The position numbers and the translations under genes are program-made. Below, one piece after another: positions 41,945 to 51,036 of a stretch of DNA of 64,000 nt (positions within the stretch are counted from its first letter, which is position 1; every line of letters begins with the position of its first letter). Below the pieces are notes generated by a model. That model was not told the origin of the DNA, did no database searches, and worked only from the letters and a program-made list of their open reading frames with translations. The stretch is from Polynucleobacter sp. UK-Mo-2m-Kol15 (GTDB lineage: Bacteria > Pseudomonadota > Gammaproteobacteria > Burkholderiales > Burkholderiaceae): positions 789,927 through 853,926 of the forward strand of contig NZ_JACVQC010000001.1 in the NCBI RefSeq assembly GCF_018881505.1, in the 5' to 3' direction.

Positions 41945-42703
41945 TTAGGCGCTGATTGGCCTTATTTGAAGTACGCGATCTGGGTTCGGTATGCCAGCTA
42001 ATTCATAGAGTCCATCCATATCAATCAACTTGATATGACGCTGTTTGATTTGGATAAGCCCTGATTCTGCAAAGCGTGAGAGCATGCGACTAACAGTTTC
42101 AATCTGAATACCTAAGTAACTACCAATTTCTACGCGGCTCATGCGTAAATCAAATTCATTATTTAGGTAACCCCGGGCGGCCAGGCGCTGTGAAAGATTC
42201 AACAAGAAGGCGGCTAAACGCTCTTCTGCACGCAGACTACCGAGCGATAGTAAGTGGCGTTGATCTTGCGTGATTTCGCGACTGAGGATGCGGTGAAACC
42301 GTTTTTGTAGTGCTGGAATTTGACGTGCCAAATCCTCAAATGCTTCGTAGCGAATGATGCAGACTTCACTTTCTTCTAGTGCAATTGCTTCTGATTGATA
42401 ACTACCATCACCAATACCATCAAGTCCTAAGATTTCACCGGGTAGATGAAAGCCAATCACTTGTTGGCGCCCATCCTCTAGGCCATATTCCGTCTTCAGA
42501 GTACCGAAACGAACACTATAAACCGCAGAAAGTGGATCGCCATGGCGGTATAGAGTTTCCCCTTTTTGTAGGTGAACCCGCTCTTTTACGAGAGTATCAA
42601 TCTTGGCAATATCACTCAAGGTGATTCCCACTGGCAAACAAAACTGGCCCAGTACGCAGACCGAGCATTTGCTACTAGGGGCATCTGAGTTGGTGTAATT
42701 CAT
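41945..42703 (-). CDS. fnr: Oxygen-sensing regulator FNR (Crp/Fnr family)
   Basis: 252 aa. The [4Fe-4S] cysteines are all present with E. coli FNR spacing: Cys13, Cys16, Cys22 (C-x2-C-x5-C) and Cys115, 93 residues later. A cNMP-like beta-roll (about 30-140), dimer helix (about 145-170) and winged helix follow; the recognition helix shows Glu202-Thr-Val-Ser205-Arg206, the residues that read TTGAT. It becomes an active dimer without oxygen. Two perfect sites are present in this window (10229 and 36658). It converges on the cbb3 genes and is divergent from the TauE/SafE-like gene. Confidence 0.95.
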   Translation of the reverse strand: MNYTNSDAPSSKCSVCVLGQFCLPVGITLSDIAKIDTLVKERVHLQKGETLYRHGDPLSAVYSVRFGTLKTEYGLEDGRQQVIGFHLPGEILGLDGIGDGSYQSEAIALEESEVCIIRYEAFEDLARQIPALQKRFHRILSREITQDQRHLLSLGSLRAEERLAAFLLNLSQRLAARGYLNNEFDLRMSRVEIGSYLGIQIETVSRMLSRFAESGLIQIKQRHIKLIDMDGLYELAGIPNPDRVLQIRPISA

Positions 42704-42784
42704 ATTGTATCTAGTAATCAGATCAGTTTATTCTACTCGGATAATGTGCAATTTTAATATTTCCTTCTAGTGATATCCCTCTAG

Positions 42785-43516
42785 ATGCTCACTACCAGTC
42801 TATTGCTAGCCGTCTTTTTAGGGGCTCTTGTCAGCGGGTGGCACTGTGCCCTCATGTGCGGTGGAATTGCAGCGGCGATTGAGCAGAAAAAAGGAGTTCG
42901 AGGGGTGACTTATGCCCCTTTACAAAGCAAGTCACAGCTATTTTATCTTCAGTTAATCATGCACTTAGGGCGCCTGACTACTTATGTTTTGCTCGGTGCT
43001 ATGGCTGCTTGGGCTGGTGCTGTTCTGTGGCAACAAAATGTAGTGCCTATTCAGCGCCCCTTATTTGCCTTGACCTCTTTGATTTTATTGGTGATGGGCT
43101 TGCGTCTATTGCGTCAAAACTCGAATAGCCGTCCACTGCTTGGAAAGTGGCTAGGCGTACATGTAGCAACGTACTGGGCTAAATACTTGGGCAGCTTCAC
43201 CGGCCGATCATCCCGCTGGTTTAGCGGAATGGTATGGGGATTAGTTCCTTGTGGCTTGGTTTATAGCGTTTTGCCGCTCGCTTTTTTGTCAGGCAATATG
43301 TTGACGGGGGCGGCACTAATGCTGGCATTTGGCTTGGGTACCTTACCCAATTTAATGTTGATATCTAAATTCTCAGCAGCTCTCACTCAGTTTGGCCAAT
43401 ATATTTGGGTAAGATATATCGCTGCTAGCCTTCTATTTTCTGCAGGGATCTTTGGTTTATATCGTGCCTGGTATTTGCCAGAAGCTTTACTAAAAGGTGG
43501 GTTTTGTATCAGTTAG
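42785..43516 (+). CDS. TauE/SafE-like (DsbD_2/UreH type) membrane protein
   Basis: 243 aa with six or more helices. It opens with SGWHCALMCGGIAAA, the Cys/His-bearing motif shared by UreH-like and DsbD_2 proteins, and has GRLTTYVLLGAMAAW, the usual second block, then a third block GMVWGLVPCGLVYSVLPLAF. Such genes often stand at cbb3 loci of proteobacteria and are suspected to move copper or reducing equivalents. Divergent from fnr (81 bases between starts) and overlapping the convergent SulP stop by 4 bases. Confidence 0.83.
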   Translation: MLTTSLLLAVFLGALVSGWHCALMCGGIAAAIEQKKGVRGVTYAPLQSKSQLFYLQLIMHLGRLTTYVLLGAMAAWAGAVLWQQNVVPIQRPLFALTSLILLVMGLRLLRQNSNSRPLLGKWLGVHVATYWAKYLGSFTGRSSRWFSGMVWGLVPCGLVYSVLPLAFLSGNMLTGAALMLAFGLGTLPNLMLISKFSAALTQFGQYIWVRYIAASLLFSAGIFGLYRAWYLPEALLKGGFCIS

Positions 43517-45150
43517 TGTTGCGAGCTAATCGCAGCAGCAATGCCCTGTTGCAAGTCTGGATAGATTCTATGAGAAGGTAGTCGCATCAATAGACCTCCA
43601 CGCTCTGCCATTTCATATGGCTGATGCGCCAGTCCACATACGATGAGTTTAATACCGCGGCCCTCGCAAACCTCCTCAAGCTCAAGTAAGGCGTCAATAC
43701 CAGATACGTCGATATAGATTACATTCTTTAGATCTAGGATTAATACCTTTGATGGCAATTCATTTTCGATATTCTCTAGAAGTTTGACAGCGCCAAAAAA
43801 GATAGCCCCATAGATCCTAAAGGCTCCAATCTTTCCTTGGAATTGTTGTAGCTCTGGAAAGTCAGTGGGACTTGCCAATTCATAGCGCGATAGGCTTGAG
43901 ATCCGGTAGATAAAGGTGAGGAACGCCAGCAATAGGCCTACTTGTATTGCGACAGTGAGGTCTAAGATAATAGTCAGAAAAAAGACGCTGAGCATGGTAA
44001 AGCGATAAGGCAGACGAAATTGCTTCAGATCTGCAAACTTTCTCCACTCACCCATATTCCAAGCAACAAACATCAGAATAGCTGCCAAACTCGCGAGAGG
44101 AATATTTTTAGCTAGTGGTGCCCCAAATAAAATAATCACTAGTAATGTAGCCGAGTGAACGATGCCGGCAATTGGAGTTCGACCACCGCTCTGTACATTT
44201 GTCACTGTTCTAGCGATTGTGCCTGTCGCTGGCATGCCACCAAAGAATGGGGTGACTAGATTAGCAACACCTTGTGCCATCAGCTCCTGATTCGACTCAT
44301 GCCGATCATGAATAAGTCCATCAGCAATCCGTGCGCACAGTAGCGACTCAATTGCACCAAGCAATGCGAGTGTAATCGCTGGCGCAATCACAAATTGAGC
44401 TGTGCCCCAGCTGATTGGAATCCATTCAAAGCTTGGTAAGCCTGAGGGAATCCCCCCGAAACGACTGCCTATAGTGTCCACGGGAAGATTAAATATACTA
44501 GTGATGATGGTGGCTAGAGCCATTGCGATCACGGTTCCCGGTAAGTGACTAAGATAGCCAAGATGTTTATTAAATATTCGCCAGGCAATGAGGGTGGCAA
44601 GGCTTCCCAGGGATAGTATTAGGGCGATAGGATTAACCGTATCGGCAGCAGCATATAAAGCTTGGACAGCTTGAAAAAATTCAGCAGGTACCTTAGTAAC
44701 TTGTAGGCCAAAAAATTCTTTAACTTGAGACAGTCCAATGAGCACGGCAATACCATTGGTAAAACCAATAATGACTGCTACCGGAATAAAGCGAATTAAT
44801 GTACCAAGTCGAAAGAGTCCCATCAAAAATAAAAATACTCCTGACATAGCCGTTGCTAAGAGTAAATTGGCAACTCCATAATGCTCAACAATTCCGTAAA
44901 CAATCACAATGAAGGCTCCTGCTGGGCCGCCAATTTGCACACGGCTGCCGCCCAATAAGGAGATCAGTCCACCAGCAATGATTGCTGTAAAGATACCGGC
45001 CTCAGGCTTTAGTCCGCTAGCGATCGCAAATGCCATGGCTAAAGGCAGTGCTACAACTCCAACTGTAATTCCTGCTAATACATCCTTGCTAAAAAGGGCG
45101 CTGTTATAACCCTTAAAAGAATCGAGTAGTTTTGGGTGAAAGAAATACAT
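43513..45150 (-). CDS. SulP-family anion transporter with STAS domain
   Basis: 545 aa: a membrane domain of 10-14 helices (about 20-415) with KDVLAGITVGVVALPLAMAF at the start, the usual SulP first block, GGMPATGTIARTVTN in the middle, and a C-terminal STAS domain (about 430-540) with LDLKNVIYIDVSGIDAL. It may carry sulfate, bicarbonate or dicarboxylate with H+ or Na+. It is followed, on its upstream side, by DUF2177 in the same orientation (14 bases), so the pair may be one transcript starting at DUF2177. Confidence 0.92.
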   Translation of the reverse strand: MYFFHPKLLDSFKGYNSALFSKDVLAGITVGVVALPLAMAFAIASGLKPEAGIFTAIIAGGLISLLGGSRVQIGGPAGAFIVIVYGIVEHYGVANLLLATAMSGVFLFLMGLFRLGTLIRFIPVAVIIGFTNGIAVLIGLSQVKEFFGLQVTKVPAEFFQAVQALYAAADTVNPIALILSLGSLATLIAWRIFNKHLGYLSHLPGTVIAMALATIITSIFNLPVDTIGSRFGGIPSGLPSFEWIPISWGTAQFVIAPAITLALLGAIESLLCARIADGLIHDRHESNQELMAQGVANLVTPFFGGMPATGTIARTVTNVQSGGRTPIAGIVHSATLLVIILFGAPLAKNIPLASLAAILMFVAWNMGEWRKFADLKQFRLPYRFTMLSVFFLTIILDLTVAIQVGLLLAFLTFIYRISSLSRYELASPTDFPELQQFQGKIGAFRIYGAIFFGAVKLLENIENELPSKVLILDLKNVIYIDVSGIDALLELEEVCEGRGIKLIVCGLAHQPYEMAERGGLLMRLPSHRIYPDLQQGIAAAISSQH

Positions 45151-45164
45151 TGCAATATAGATAT

Positions 45165-45566
45165 TTAGCTTATTCGATTACCAACCCAGTAGGCTAAGGT
45201 GGCTGAAAATGCTGTCACTGCTGAGCCCCAGGCAATATCCACAAATGCAAGACGAACAGGGAAGTCGCGAATGACTGCAAGATTAGTTAAATCGTAAGTC
45301 ATATAGCAAAAGAAACCAAATAGAGCCCCATATTGCGCTGCGTATATCCAGGACTGTTTGGAGAGCGCCGGAAGAATGACAAAAATAGTTGCCCCAAGTG
45401 CATACAGAAGATAAAAGGCTAAGCCTGCCAGTAATTTAGGCTCACTCGCCATGAGTGAGCCCATTTCATCGCGGTACATATTCTTAGCAATGCCAAGAAG
45501 CCAAATTAAATCGATCACAAGCAATGACAGTAGAAATGAACAATACACCGCGAAGTACTTGAGCAA
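45165..45566 (-). CDS. DUF2177 membrane protein
   Basis: 133 aa with four membrane helices. Text LLVIDLIWLLGIAKNMYR, FFCYMTYDLTNLAVI and VDIAWGSAVTAFSATLAYW is typical of DUF2177, an uncharacterised family. It precedes SulP on the same strand by 14 bases and is divergent from the universal stress protein gene. No catalytic residues visible. Confidence 0.88.
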   Translation of the reverse strand: MLKYFAVYCSFLLSLLVIDLIWLLGIAKNMYRDEMGSLMASEPKLLAGLAFYLLYALGATIFVILPALSKQSWIYAAQYGALFGFFCYMTYDLTNLAVIRDFPVRLAFVDIAWGSAVTAFSATLAYWVGNRIS

Positions 45567-45655
45567 TTTAGTTTCCTTTTATAAGCTTTTATAGGTGAAT
45601 AATTAGGATTATGATGGAACGAGAAGTATTTCGGTTTAATTTAACAGGAGTCAAT

Positions 45656-46096
45656 ATGTTTAAGCACTTATTAGTACCGGTTGATGGTTCAGATGTAAGT
45701 AAAAAGTCCTTAAAGAAAGTGGCTGCGCTAGCTAAGGCTGATAAAGCTGCAGTAACTTTAGTATATGTTTCCGATCCAATGCCTCCAATGGTCTATTCTG
45801 ATAGCAGTATGGGTTATGGCGTCACCCAAAAAGATCATCAGAAGGTATGCGCTGCTTATGCTGCTGATGTCTTTAAAAAATCTGCCAGCGCATTGGGTGC
45901 AGGCATTAAAGTAAACTCCCTGCATATTTCCGATAGCAATTTATCTGAAGGCATTCTAGAGGGCGCCAAGAAAGCGAAGGCAGATGTGATTGTGATGGCT
46001 TCACATAAGCTTACTGGTATCAAGGGCATGCTCTTAGGTAGCGAGACACATGAGGTGATTGTGCATTCCAAGTTGCCTGTATTAGTCCTTGGTTGA
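45656..46096 (+). CDS. Universal stress protein (UspA family)
   Basis: 146 aa from ATG 45656 with SD CAGGAG five bases before; the frame opens further upstream (45611) but without SD and outside the family pattern. Starts FKHLLVPVDGSDVSKKSLKK; ends with the nucleotide-loop region GIKGMLLGSETHEVI and the strand LPVLVLG. A single Usp domain, probably ATP-binding. Divergent from DUF2177 and followed by a strong terminator. Usp genes are often induced under oxygen or growth stress; no FNR box is seen here. Confidence 0.93.
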   Translation: MFKHLLVPVDGSDVSKKSLKKVAALAKADKAAVTLVYVSDPMPPMVYSDSSMGYGVTQKDHQKVCAAYAADVFKKSASALGAGIKVNSLHISDSNLSEGILEGAKKAKADVIVMASHKLTGIKGMLLGSETHEVIVHSKLPVLVLG

Positions 46097-46117
46097 TGCT
46101 GAATTAATCCGGTAATT

Positions 46118-46143
46118 AAAAGGGGTCCCTTTGGACCCTTTTT
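46118..46143 (+). terminator. Rho-independent terminator after usp
   Basis: GGGTCC (46123-46128) and GGACCC (46133-46138) pair around a CTTT loop, flanked by A and T runs. It ends the usp transcript 22 bases after its stop and, by symmetry, could also end the convergent M23 peptidase transcript. Confidence 0.85.
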
Positions 46144-46155
46144 ATTTTTTCAGCT

Positions 46156-47619
46156 TTAATTCTTGATGGGTGTGCCTAGCAATAGAATTTCTCTAGTGAG
46201 CAATCCGCTATCGCTATCTCGCATATTCCATAAATCTAGTTGAGTTTTTTGGGCATAGGGGTCAACGTAGACGCCATCTTTTCTCAACTCAAAATGCAGG
46301 TGAGGACCAGTAGATCGTCCAGTTGATCCAACATAACCAATTTCTAGGCCACGCCGTACCTCATTACCAACTTTTAGCTCGACGTTATAGTTACTTAAAT
46401 GGGCATAGTAAGTGCGGTAGTTGCCTGGATGTTCTAGGATGATAAGGTTGCCAAATGCTCCGCTGTAGCCCAAGTGGACAACCTTGCCGGTGGCCACGCT
46501 AAAGACAGGTGTGCCGGTTGGTGCTGAATAATCAATTCCCATGTGAGTGCGATACCGTTGCTTTGGAGCCGGGGTAGGCGCAGCGCCGCTCTTCGCTGGT
46601 ACAGGTTTCTTACTCGATGCTCTCACGCTGCCTACCCCTCGCGATATACGTCGATAGCTTAGGGGGTTTGTCCAGAAGGTGCGTTCAATAGACTCACCAT
46701 CTGCTGTATAGAAGCCGCCTGGTATATCGCTTCTATCAACCCAAAATGCACTTGAAAAAATTTCGCCAGATGCTGGATCGATAATTTCTGCGGCCCAAAT
46801 TTGTGCCCAGCGTTCTTTATCGCCAAAATCCACAATCAATCGAACAAGACTATTTGTATTTTCTAGGGCATTATTTTCTTCTGGATAAATTTGCTTGATT
46901 ACAGAATTCAATTCCCAAACTAGCTCAACGGGTAATTTATCGCCCACCTTTTTGGGGTCATATAAAACATCGCTTAGCGGTAGTTGAATTTCAGTAAAAC
47001 GCTTGGACTCATCCTTTAGATAATCTTGCTGTATTAAAAAGCTACCTACTGCCGATGGTGTAAAAGTCCAAATCTCTGTTTTGGCATCTTGCAAGGGTCC
47101 GTTCATGATGCTGAGAGATTGAAAGCGATTGCGATTTCCTAAGGCTAGGGCGTAAGGTATGCAATCGCCTCGCATTCGCTCAAAAAACCCTTTAGTTTGG
47201 GATTTAAAAAAATCATTGAAATTACTATCGCTCAGGCCTAAATTACTCGGAAGATTTCCCTCGTTTAAGCTGCGCCGTATACAGCCACGCTGAACACGGT
47301 AGTCTAAGTTCGGACCAGCATCATTGCTATATTCATCTTCAGTTCGCTTAAACTGTTCAGGATTTAAGCTCATGCCTTTGGATGACTGATTGAGCGAATT
47401 TTCCTGAAGCCTGATGCCAGACTGTTTGTTATTTGAAATTACGACCTTTTGTTTTACTTGAGGAGTTTTACTGGATTTACTGGTTTTATTATTTTGATTT
47501 ACTTGTTGAGCTTGAGCGCAGGAAATGCATACGATCAGAGAGAGCCCAAGAATTTGGGTTGCGACTTTCAATAAGTAGGGCAAGCGGCTCACTATTTTTT
47601 TCACTATCCAATTATCCAA
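46156..47619 (-). CDS. M23 metallopeptidase (LytM/DD-endopeptidase type)
   Basis: 487 aa from TTG 47619, supported by GGAGG (47627-47631) at seven bases. A hydrophobic signal segment (about 14-37, ending CAQAQ) exports it. The C-terminal M23 domain (about 350-465) has HMGIDYSAPTGTPV, YAHLSNYNV and the zinc motif HLHFELRKDG. Residues 110-330 form a family-specific N-terminal region seen in long periplasmic M23 proteins. Likely cleaves peptidoglycan cross-links. The 5' end is rich in Lys, Asn and Ser. Confidence 0.9.
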   Translation of the reverse strand: MDNWIVKKIVSRLPYLLKVATQILGLSLIVCISCAQAQQVNQNNKTSKSSKTPQVKQKVVISNNKQSGIRLQENSLNQSSKGMSLNPEQFKRTEDEYSNDAGPNLDYRVQRGCIRRSLNEGNLPSNLGLSDSNFNDFFKSQTKGFFERMRGDCIPYALALGNRNRFQSLSIMNGPLQDAKTEIWTFTPSAVGSFLIQQDYLKDESKRFTEIQLPLSDVLYDPKKVGDKLPVELVWELNSVIKQIYPEENNALENTNSLVRLIVDFGDKERWAQIWAAEIIDPASGEIFSSAFWVDRSDIPGGFYTADGESIERTFWTNPLSYRRISRGVGSVRASSKKPVPAKSGAAPTPAPKQRYRTHMGIDYSAPTGTPVFSVATGKVVHLGYSGAFGNLIILEHPGNYRTYYAHLSNYNVELKVGNEVRRGLEIGYVGSTGRSTGPHLHFELRKDGVYVDPYAQKTQLDLWNMRDSDSGLLTREILLLGTPIKN

Positions 47620-47735
47620 TATTGTTCCTCCCTACATAGTTTTTTATGCTGTAGTGCAGCATTTATCTATTGAAGTGGGTCAATGAAAGTGGCAAAAGTT
47701 GTAGATACAATAATTTTTTGATCAAAGGAATTCTC

Positions 47736-48869
47736 ATGCCCATTATTGAGTCAGTATCTGTTGCAGCAGTTGCGGTCCCTTTAGACAAGGTCACCTCCTT
47801 TTCCACCAGGACGGTGTCAGAGCGTCACTATTGCTTGGTCAAGGTGCGGGGCAAGGATGGTAACGAGGGTATTGGCTTTTGCTACGTTGGTAGTGCTGGC
47901 GGAGATATTGCCAAGATTGCCGTGGAGCAATTATTAGCCCCAAAGCTCATTAGTCAAAATAGTCATCGTAGCGAAGGGCTTTGGATGGAAATGTACAACG
48001 AGTCAATTTTGCAAGGGCGCGCTGGTGCGGTGATGCGTGGGATCTCGATTCTAGATACTGCGCTTTGGGATTTAAATGCCCGTGCTGCAAAGTTACCTCT
48101 TCACCAATACCTAGGATCAGTCGTGGATGACCGAGTTCCGGCTTATGCCAGCGGGGGCTATTATCTCGATGGTAAGACGCCTGCTAAGCTGGGTAAGGAG
48201 ATGGAGTCCTACGTTAAACAAGGCTTTAAGGCTGTCAAAATGAAAGTAGGGCGCCTCTCCCCAAGTGAAGAGGAAGCGCGTGTTAAGGCTGCTCGTAAGG
48301 CTGTAGGTGAGGATGTGTTACTGACACTAGATGCGAATAATGCTTGGCGTGATTTGCCGACTGCCTTAGAGTACATTCGTCGATTTGAGGCATATAACCC
48401 TTACTGGATTGAGGAGCCGTTTTCTCCTGATGCAATTGATTTGCACGCCGCTCTGGTACGCCAAACCAAGATTAATGTAGCCACTGGTGAGATGGAAGCT
48501 GGTCGCTGGCGTTTTAGGGAGTTAATTGATGCTGGCGGCACCACTATTTTGCAGTCTGATGCAGCGGTGTGCGGCGGCATCACTGAGTGGCGCCGTATCT
48601 CTGCGTATGCCGATTTAAAAGGGGTGATTGTTTGCCCACACTGGATGCATGATTTGCATGCACCTTTGGTGGCTGCAACCCCTAATGCACGGTTTGTAGA
48701 GTTTTTCTTAGATGATCAGGTCTTAAACTTCCGTAGATTAATAAATAAGCAGCTCACCTTCAAGAATGGTGATTTGATCTTGCATAAGACACCAGGCTTG
48801 GGATTTGAGTTTGATGAAACTGCTATCAAAAAATACGCTGGTAAGTCTGCTTGGACAAAGATTATCTAA
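47736..48869 (+). CDS. Enolase-superfamily enzyme (mandelate racemase/muconate lactonizing type)
   Basis: 377 aa from ATG 47736 with AAAGGA upstream; an in-frame ATG at 47670 lacks SD. Lys168-x-Lys170 (KMK), metal ligands Asp199, Glu226 and Glu252, and the second base His302 near HWMHD are visible, the layout of the mandelate racemase subgroup. It abstracts the alpha proton of a carboxylate and either racemises or dehydrates it; sugar acid or hydroxy acid substrates are typical. Ends in a strong terminator. Stands alone, next to the TRAP transporter on the other strand. Confidence 0.9.
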   Translation: MPIIESVSVAAVAVPLDKVTSFSTRTVSERHYCLVKVRGKDGNEGIGFCYVGSAGGDIAKIAVEQLLAPKLISQNSHRSEGLWMEMYNESILQGRAGAVMRGISILDTALWDLNARAAKLPLHQYLGSVVDDRVPAYASGGYYLDGKTPAKLGKEMESYVKQGFKAVKMKVGRLSPSEEEARVKAARKAVGEDVLLTLDANNAWRDLPTALEYIRRFEAYNPYWIEEPFSPDAIDLHAALVRQTKINVATGEMEAGRWRFRELIDAGGTTILQSDAAVCGGITEWRRISAYADLKGVIVCPHWMHDLHAPLVAATPNARFVEFFLDDQVLNFRRLINKQLTFKNGDLILHKTPGLGFEFDETAIKKYAGKSAWTKII

Positions 48870-48891
48870 TGGAGTTGCAATTCTCGACAAT

Positions 48892-48922
48892 AAAAAATCC
48901 CGCACAAGAGGCGGGATTTTTT
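48892..48922. terminator. Strong bidirectional Rho-independent terminator
   Basis: A perfect 12-bp stem, AAAAAATCCCGC (48892-48903) with GCGGGATTTTTT (48911-48922), around a 7-base loop. It lies between the convergent enolase-superfamily and TRAP permease stops and has T runs on both strands. Confidence 0.93.
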
Positions 48923-48947
48923 ACGATCTTAAACTACTTCAATATGT

Positions 48948-50960
48948 TCAGGTGGATTTGGGATTGAGTTTGTAGTGAGCAATAAGTTGGGTGATGAGTA
49001 CCAAAGCAAATCCAATAAAACCAATGAGATCAGCTTCCGTGGAGGGGTAGGCTAATGCCACCCCGGAGATCACCATGATGACACGCTCAAATACTTTGGT
49101 TTTCTCAATAAACCAACCTTGCAAGCCGCCAGCTAAACAAATGATACCTACCACTGCAGTAAATGAAATCCATCCAATCTGTATCCAATCTGCTTGCTCA
49201 AGAGCACTGGTTGATCCCATCAACAGTAAGCTCACACCTGATTTATCAAGGACAAACATAAATGGCACCAAAATTGCTGGGGCAACGTATTTCCAGGTTT
49301 GTAGAGTAGTTCTATAAGGATTGCCTTTACAAATTGCAGCTGCAGCGAATGGAGATAAGGCTGTTGGAGGCGATACCTCTGATAGCACGGCGTAATAGAA
49401 AATGAACATGTGTGCTGCAAATGCAGGCACACCTAAGTTGATGAGTGCCGGCGCAGCTATCACGGCACAAATAATGTAGGAAGCAGTTACCGGTACCGCG
49501 AGGCCAACGATCCAAACAATCAATGCCGTAAAGATGGCCGTTAGCAGTAATGAGCCTCCCGCATATTGAATTACGATGGAGCTAAATTTAAGACCCAGGC
49601 CAGTTAGAGTAACAGTACCAACAATTAGACCTGCACCCGCACACGTGGCTGCAATCGCTAATACGCCTGTAGAACCAGACGAGAGTGCCTTCGATAAGCT
49701 GGATTTATAAAGACCAGAGAGTATAGGTTCTTTGCCCTTAAACCAGGCCCATGGAATGATTGCGGTATCTTCTCGCAACATACTAGACAGCGCAGAAACA
49801 ACGGTAGCCCAAAAGACTGACATCACTGGCGAGAAGCCAAACATCATAAAAACTACAATAGAGATTAGAGAGAAAAAATGGAACCAATATTTTTTCGTTA
49901 ACTGCCAGGCGCTTTCTGCTGATGAAAAATGAATATTTTTCATGCCGTACTTACGTACGTCGATTTCAACCATGACAAACAAGCCGAGGTAGAACAGAAT
50001 CGTGGGTATGGTTGCCATCAGCAACACATCTAAGTAGGAGATTTTAAGGAAGTCAGCAATCAGAAAGGCAGCTGCCCCCAATACTGGTGGTGAGATGATC
50101 GCACCCAGTCCGCCCGCAGCCAGAAGTCCGCCCGCAGCATTTTTTTCGTAACCCACCTTTTCAAGCATAGGAGCTGCAACAGAGCCGACTGTTACGGTAG
50201 TTGCAACACCTGAACCTGATGGGCCACCCATGAGGAATGAGGACAAGACAATCGTTCTACCCACTCCAGATGATTTGCCACCCATTGCCGCAAAAGAGAA
50301 GTCGATGAAGAATTTTCCAGCGCCCGTAAATTGCAAAAAGGCACCAAAAATAGTGAAAAGAATAATCAAGGTTGCAGAGACGTCGACTGCGGTGCCATAG
50401 ATGCCCTCAAGGCTCATGTACATATAACCCACGAGTCGATCTAAGTCATAACCTTTGTGGGTCCATGGGGCAGGAAGGTAGTTGCCAAAGAAGGCATATA
50501 GCAAGAAAAGCACTGTAACGGTAACGAGTACCATGCCATTGGTTCTTCTCACGCCCTCTAGGATGAGTAGGATGAGAGCAATGCCAACCATGACATCAGT
50601 AGAGTTTGGGGCAGTATTTCTGTCCATGAGTTCATCGCCGCCAACCAGAATGTAATAGGCGATGACAACTGAGCCTATGGCGAATAAAACATCCCAAAAC
50701 TTCAACTTATTTTTAAAGCGAGCGGCAATAGGAAAGCTTAAGAACACTAAAAACAAGACTAGGGCAACGTGGATGACTCTGAGTTGATGCGTTGGAACGA
50801 TTGAGTAGGCTGCATATAAATGAAACAAAGACATGCCTATTGCTACCAGCGTAATGAATATAGCCAGCAGACCTTTGTAGTCATTAGAGTCGCCCTCTTC
50901 TTGCTTAATGAAGGCATCTAATTTTTCTTGGGTTTCGTTGTCAATCACATTTTGGTTCAT
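48948..50960 (-). CDS. TRAP transporter permease, fused 4TM/12TM (TAXI type)
   Basis: 670 aa, a fusion of the small DctQ-like and large DctM-like subunits as usual for TAXI-TRAP systems. An N-terminal hydrophilic stretch is followed by about 16 to 18 helices. GGPSGSGVATTVTVGSVAAP and GLGAIISPPVLGAAAF are the conserved DctM motifs; a second half begins near LAIAATCAGAGLIVGTVTL and has EVSPPTALSPFAAAA. It imports a carboxylate with Na+ or H+, fed by the binding protein gene directly upstream. A hairpin lies between the two genes. Confidence 0.93.
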   Translation of the reverse strand: MNQNVIDNETQEKLDAFIKQEEGDSNDYKGLLAIFITLVAIGMSLFHLYAAYSIVPTHQLRVIHVALVLFLVFLSFPIAARFKNKLKFWDVLFAIGSVVIAYYILVGGDELMDRNTAPNSTDVMVGIALILLILEGVRRTNGMVLVTVTVLFLLYAFFGNYLPAPWTHKGYDLDRLVGYMYMSLEGIYGTAVDVSATLIILFTIFGAFLQFTGAGKFFIDFSFAAMGGKSSGVGRTIVLSSFLMGGPSGSGVATTVTVGSVAAPMLEKVGYEKNAAGGLLAAGGLGAIISPPVLGAAAFLIADFLKISYLDVLLMATIPTILFYLGLFVMVEIDVRKYGMKNIHFSSAESAWQLTKKYWFHFFSLISIVVFMMFGFSPVMSVFWATVVSALSSMLREDTAIIPWAWFKGKEPILSGLYKSSLSKALSSGSTGVLAIAATCAGAGLIVGTVTLTGLGLKFSSIVIQYAGGSLLLTAIFTALIVWIVGLAVPVTASYIICAVIAAPALINLGVPAFAAHMFIFYYAVLSEVSPPTALSPFAAAAICKGNPYRTTLQTWKYVAPAILVPFMFVLDKSGVSLLLMGSTSALEQADWIQIGWISFTAVVGIICLAGGLQGWFIEKTKVFERVIMVISGVALAYPSTEADLIGFIGFALVLITQLIAHYKLNPKST

Positions 50961-51007
50961 GTCTTAACCAGTCTATTTTTATATTTATATACAGCGCTAA
51001 CGCAGAA

Positions 51008-51028
51008 GGGGTGAGATTAACTCACCCC
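51008..51028 (-). promoter_or_regulatory. Intercistronic hairpin between TAXI and permease genes
   Basis: GGGGTGAG (51008-51015) pairs with CTCACCCC (51021-51028) around a 5-base loop, nine bases after the TAXI stop and before the permease start (50960). There is no T run, so it probably partly terminates or stabilises the 3' end of the binding-protein mRNA. Confidence 0.65.
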
Positions 51029-51036
51029 AATATGGC

